DNA of 15,800 nucleotides from an uncultured Eubacteriales bacterium (lineage in GTDB: Bacteria > Bacillota > Clostridia > Oscillospirales > CAG-272): assembly GCA_905201895.1 (NCBI GenBank), contig CAJKPX010000050.1, positions 1-15,800 of the forward strand, written 5' to 3'. The notes beneath the pieces were generated by a model. The model was not told where the DNA came from and searched no databases. It was given only the letters and a program-made list of their open reading frames with translations. A program made the translations under genes and the position numbers. How positions within the stretch are numbered: the first letter of the stretch is position 1; every line of letters starts with the position of its first letter. Shown here in pieces: positions 13,386 to 15,800 of the stretch.

Positions 13386-13583
13386 TTACCTCCAAACTAC
13401 AACCCCAAGGTAGCGCACATCAATTCTCTGTGCACCTTGCATATATTCGCGACCTGTGTTTTGTGACACATTACTCAATATATTGGTTAAAAAGCCACTA
13501 TTGAGCAGCTTACGTTCCCTTTTAATCTCCGTTATCTCCCCCAGAGCGCTACCCTGCTCCATATTCATTTCACTTAGATACAT
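13386..13583 (-). CDS. Possible 65-aa protein overlapping the anticodon-arm copy
   Basis: Minus-strand frame whose start at 13583 has GGAGAGGG about 6 bases upstream. It encodes 65 residues, MYLSEMNMEQGSALGEITEI to QRIDVRYLGVVVWR, with no recognised family. It could be the tail of a larger ancestral protein. The last 10 codons contain the inverted copy of the tRNA-Pro anticodon arm. It lies immediately downstream of the terminator of the ATPase/TOPRIM operon, leaving little room for a promoter of its own, so expression would need read-through. Overlap of an att core with the 3' end of an element gene is a known layout, but this is not a recognisable integrase. Confidence 0.4.
   Translation of the reverse strand: MYLSEMNMEQGSALGEITEIKRERKLLNSGFLTNILSNVSQNTGREYMQGAQRIDVRYLGVVVWR
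13397..13416 (-). repeat. Inverted copy of the tRNA-Pro anticodon arm (att-like)
   Basis: The minus strand reads GCGCTACCTTGGGGTTGTAG, identical at 19 of 20 bases to tRNA positions 13027-13046 read on the + strand. The single difference (G to T) replaces one anticodon-stem pair. It lies beside the GCTACC repeats. Confidence 0.7.
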
Positions 13584-13602
13584 TTCTATCCCTCTCCGCT
13601 TA

Positions 13603-13644
13603 TAAAAAATCAGCCGATGAGATTTCTTTCGATTTCTCATCGGC
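13603..13644 (-). terminator. Terminator of the ATPase/TOPRIM operon
   Basis: GCCGATGAGA (13613-13622) pairs perfectly with TCTCATCGGC (13635-13644) around a 12-base loop. On the minus strand it is followed by TGATTTTTTATA and begins 12 bases after the TOPRIM gene stop. On the + strand ATCGTTTTTT follows, so it may work both ways. Confidence 0.85.
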
Positions 13645-13656
13645 ATCGTTTTTTGA

Positions 13657-14433
13657 TCATTCATGTATTTCGATAATTCCCAAATCAATCAAGGCGCAAG
13701 AAAGACAACTCAAAATAGAGTATTCTCTATCAATCTTGAATTTTTGTTCTTGGCTAGTGAAAATTGATAAATTATATGCACCAAAGCTATCCAACATACT
13801 AGTCTGAAATTCAACACCACTATGTCGGTAGAATTCTGAAAGCATATCATTTGCAGCCTGTATCACATTGGCAGATTCAATGTTCTCTTGATAAATTTTA
13901 TTTCTTGTCAAATATGCCTTGATTTTTTCGCCAGGTTCAAAAGCAAGGCGATCTTCTTTGTGAACGAGAGCACTAATCAAATAAGCTTCTATGCTAGGAT
14001 AACTTAATAGTAACAAACCTCCTAGCTCTGTATCATTTTCCCTTGCATTTGTCAGTTCAGTTGTCAAGGTTTCAATTAACCCAGGATTATTATTTGAATG
14101 CGGATCTCTGTCAAAGATATAATACGTTGCAGCATTATGCAAATCCAATTTATATTTATCATAAAGTTCGTTAAAAACTGCATTCAGATAATCCGTTCCT
14201 CTTTGAATGCTCGAAATATTTGAGTTTTCTGTATTTACAACAAATATTTGAGAATTAAAATCGGATGAACTCCGATAATACAAAATTGGTTCTTTTCCTT
14301 TTCGATATTCTATCACCGAATAGTCAAACACTTTTGTAAATAAATATTCGAGAAGAGTAAATTCGCGTTTTTGTCCTTCAACAATAAACACTACTCTACC
14401 TATAGGTTTATTGGGATTCAAACTCAATTCCAT
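13657..14433 (-). CDS. TOPRIM/RloB-like partner of the ATPase (putative effector)
   Basis: This 258-residue protein shows a TOPRIM-type pattern as in RloB/AbiLii and DUF4435 proteins. VVFIVEGQKREFTLLEYLF (14-32; acidic E19 and E24) is followed by YYIFDRDPHSNN (D108, D110) and LLLLSYPSIEAYLISAL (140-156). The rest is helical and not recognised. In two-gene systems of this type (RloAB, AbiL, PARIS) the TOPRIM-like protein is the effector and is controlled by the ATPase. AGAGG upstream lies inside the end of the ATPase gene, only 5 bases separate the two genes, and translation is likely coupled. Like its partner it is AT-rich. The pairing makes the call; the sequence alone is a moderate match. 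Confidence 0.78.
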   Translation of the reverse strand: MELSLNPNKPIGRVVFIVEGQKREFTLLEYLFTKVFDYSVIEYRKGKEPILYYRSSSDFNSQIFVVNTENSNISSIQRGTDYLNAVFNELYDKYKLDLHNAATYYIFDRDPHSNNNPGLIETLTTELTNARENDTELGGLLLLSYPSIEAYLISALVHKEDRLAFEPGEKIKAYLTRNKIYQENIESANVIQAANDMLSEFYRHSGVEFQTSMLDSFGAYNLSIFTSQEQKFKIDREYSILSCLSCALIDLGIIEIHE

Positions 14434-14438
14434 AGCAT

Positions 14439-15575
14439 TTAACCTCTGTAATTGGGAAGTCCGCCGAAAATTCCGCTCAAATACATTTTTTCAAAGTTCT
14501 GCGATTCTCTAGGATGTTCAGAAGAAGCCCTTTTAATAGTGCTACCACATGCTTTGCTAAAATCAACAGTATAAATTTGATCAGGTCTTATCAATGTGGA
14601 TTTCAACAAATTTGTTGAATGGGATACAAAAAAGATCTGTGATCTTTTTGCGTTATCCATAAAGTAACGAATAATCAATTCTTCCAAATCATTATGGAAA
14701 GCACTGCTAAACTCATCAATAATAAACATACACTCAGTATTAACAACATGTAACAACGCAGGCAACATATTAAGAAGTGTTTGATTACCAAGCGATTCTA
14801 AAGCTAAAGGCATCCAATAATCCAAATTATTACGTTTCAGGTAAACATTCTTGTCCGATTTAGAGTCTGCAACAGCAAATTCACTAAGACGATGAGTAGT
14901 TTCATAAGCGATTTCTTGATTAAATCCGAAGTAATTGAAAAATTTATTAATTGCTTCAACGCCATTTGATTCAATATATTTTGACAACATTAATTTGTTA
15001 CTCGCCTCGAAAGTAATAACGCTTCTTTCAGCAGCATTAAATAAGACAGAATTACTAAGATACCTCATCCATCTCGCCAGAATAGGGGAATTTGCAAACT
15101 TCGTGTTGAAATGTATCGTTCTTAAAAAAAGTGTCGATTCATCGATATCATTATAAATTCGAGTTTCTGACAAAACCGTACTTGCACTTTTACCAATACG
15201 TTCCAAAACACATTCGTCATTAAGCAATAAGGTTTCCTTAACCACAATGCCCTTTTTGTCCATTTCAAAGGAGTACGCTATTCTGCTTTCATCAAAGGAA
15301 AAGTGATACTCCAATTTCATATTATCCTTAGAGAAAAGGCAAGGATTAACGGGAACATCAATAGATGTTTCCTTAAAAAGCATTTCTAACAAAAATGTAA
15401 TAGCTCTGATAGAATTGGTTTTACCCGATGCATTTCCACCTATAAAAAGCAACCCCTTAAGTATCCCGTCTGTCACATTAACATCCTGGAGCATTTTATA
15501 ATTTGTTGCACAGATATCAAAAAATGTTTCATCCTTAAACGATCTAAAACCTGAAATTTTAATTTGTGTAAGCAT
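14439..15575 (-). CDS. AAA15/RloA-like ATPase (putative defence sensor)
   Basis: This 378-residue, SMC/ABC-like ATPase opens with LTQIKISGFRSFKDE, the usual start of this family. Walker A is GGNASGKT (46-53). A signature-like ESLGNQTLLNMLPALL lies near 260-275, Walker B is CMFIIDE (D287, E288) and the switch histidine is in FFVSHS (H319). The tail STLIRPDQIYTVDF to MYLSGIFGGLPNY is typical of COG1106/AAA15 proteins that pair with RloB-like partners. The start at 15575 is preferred over an in-frame GTG at 15584 because AGGAGG lies 8 bases before the ATG. It is intact and first in the operon. A sensing role is inferred from RloA/AriA-type relatives. Confidence 0.88.
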   Translation of the reverse strand: MLTQIKISGFRSFKDETFFDICATNYKMLQDVNVTDGILKGLLFIGGNASGKTNSIRAITFLLEMLFKETSIDVPVNPCLFSKDNMKLEYHFSFDESRIAYSFEMDKKGIVVKETLLLNDECVLERIGKSASTVLSETRIYNDIDESTLFLRTIHFNTKFANSPILARWMRYLSNSVLFNAAERSVITFEASNKLMLSKYIESNGVEAINKFFNYFGFNQEIAYETTHRLSEFAVADSKSDKNVYLKRNNLDYWMPLALESLGNQTLLNMLPALLHVVNTECMFIIDEFSSAFHNDLEELIIRYFMDNAKRSQIFFVSHSTNLLKSTLIRPDQIYTVDFSKACGSTIKRASSEHPRESQNFEKMYLSGIFGGLPNYRG

Positions 15576-15597
15576 ATATATCACCTCCTACACCATT

Positions 15598-15625
15598 ATT
15601 ATATCACAAAAAAGCCAAAAGTAAA
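15598..15625 (-). promoter_or_regulatory. Promoter of the ATPase/TOPRIM operon
   Basis: On the minus strand TTTACT (15620-15625), 16 bases, extended -10 TGATATAAT (TATAAT at 15598-15603), about 23 bases before the start. The block TTTGTGATATAAT is shared with 3488-3500. Confidence 0.65.
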
Positions 15626-15800
15626 CATTATTTTGTAAATTTTTTTCTTTGTTTTAAAAATATGTGTATTTTTTTTACACTTATTTTTATATAGCCGGAA
15701 AAGTCTTGCATGATTTGTTTGTTAAAAGTCAAAATTTTGTTAAATTTATAAATTTTGTATTTATGTTACTCCACTAATTAACGTAACCATAACACTAGTT
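15626..15800. other. AT-rich gene-free end of the window
   Basis: No gene is supported here. The stretch is highly AT-rich, with long T-runs and a perfect 14-base palindrome AAATTTATAAATTT (15742-15755) flanked by two AAATTTTGT-like copies. It is the upstream side of the ATPase operon and may continue the accessory region beyond the window. Confidence 0.5.

Noticed and set aside
13027..13416. Simple attL/attR pair flanking a 350-bp insertion
   Set aside because: The two core copies are inverted relative to each other, which cannot result from ordinary site-specific insertion; kept only as an att-like finding.
13584..13688. Longer start (100 aa) for the 65-aa ORF
   Set aside because: The extension runs through the terminator hairpin and into the end of the TOPRIM gene; the ATG at 13583 has a good ribosome binding site.

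Overview
The window looks like a chromosomal segment of an uncultured, probably gut-associated, low-G+C-lineage Firmicute of the class Clostridia, with an unusually GC-rich core. The reasons are strong AGGAGG-type ribosome binding sites before nearly every gene, consensus TTGACA/TATAAT promoters, an NADP-type glutamate dehydrogenase and a LytTR/DUF3021 pair. A palindromic repeat at about 3350-3477 is also of a type I associate with gut Clostridia. The taxonomic call is inference.

Core genes. From the left edge there is the 3' end of an unknown gene, thioredoxin (trxA, 101-409) and a large DUF4964/DUF5127/DUF4965/DUF1793 'glutaminase-like' protein (451-2427), all in one orientation and closely spaced. 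An AT-rich island follows, holding one unknown two-TM protein on the minus strand (2623-3231) and a cluster of palindromes (3289-3590). Next is gdhA on the minus strand with a textbook promoter (TTGACA-17-TATAAT). A divergent two-gene operon of unknown protein plus YgjV-family membrane protein (5284-6952) follows, separated by a bidirectional terminator from a minus-strand LytTR regulator/DUF3021 membrane-protein pair (6995-7857). Divergent from that pair are an APH-family kinase (8047-8925), a nitroreductase (8978-9508) and a possible 56-aa gene. A GH28-like beta-helix protein with its own promoter (9842-11191) ends at a strong bidirectional terminator. Facing it is a minus-strand pair of unknown membrane-associated proteins (11342-12606).

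Accessory right end. A tRNA-Pro(GGG) gene (13004-13079) with its own promoter and terminator marks a sharp change to AT-rich DNA. Right of it lies a 300-bp region without convincing genes, packed with helically phased direct repeats (GCTACC six times at 11-12 bp or longer spacing; TTTTAGA three times at 11 bp). An inverted 19/20 copy of the tRNA anticodon arm follows, embedded in the 3' end of a 65-aa minus-strand ORF. Beyond it, read leftwards as one operon, are an AAA15-type ATPase (14439-15575) and a TOPRIM/RloB-like protein (13657-14433), with a terminator behind them. This is the architecture of RloAB/AbiL-like and PARIS-like two-gene anti-phage modules. My reading is that the tRNA is the left edge of an integrated element with att-type sites carrying a defence module. 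The integrase and the other edge are not in the window.

The most interesting signals are this tRNA-proximal repeat region with its anticodon-arm duplicate, and the ATPase/TOPRIM pair. Lesser ones are a peptide-coding segment (FNLFCLGY) that occurs twice 12.7 kb apart with only synonymous differences, and an inverted bipartite repeat flanking the AT-rich gene at 2623-3231.
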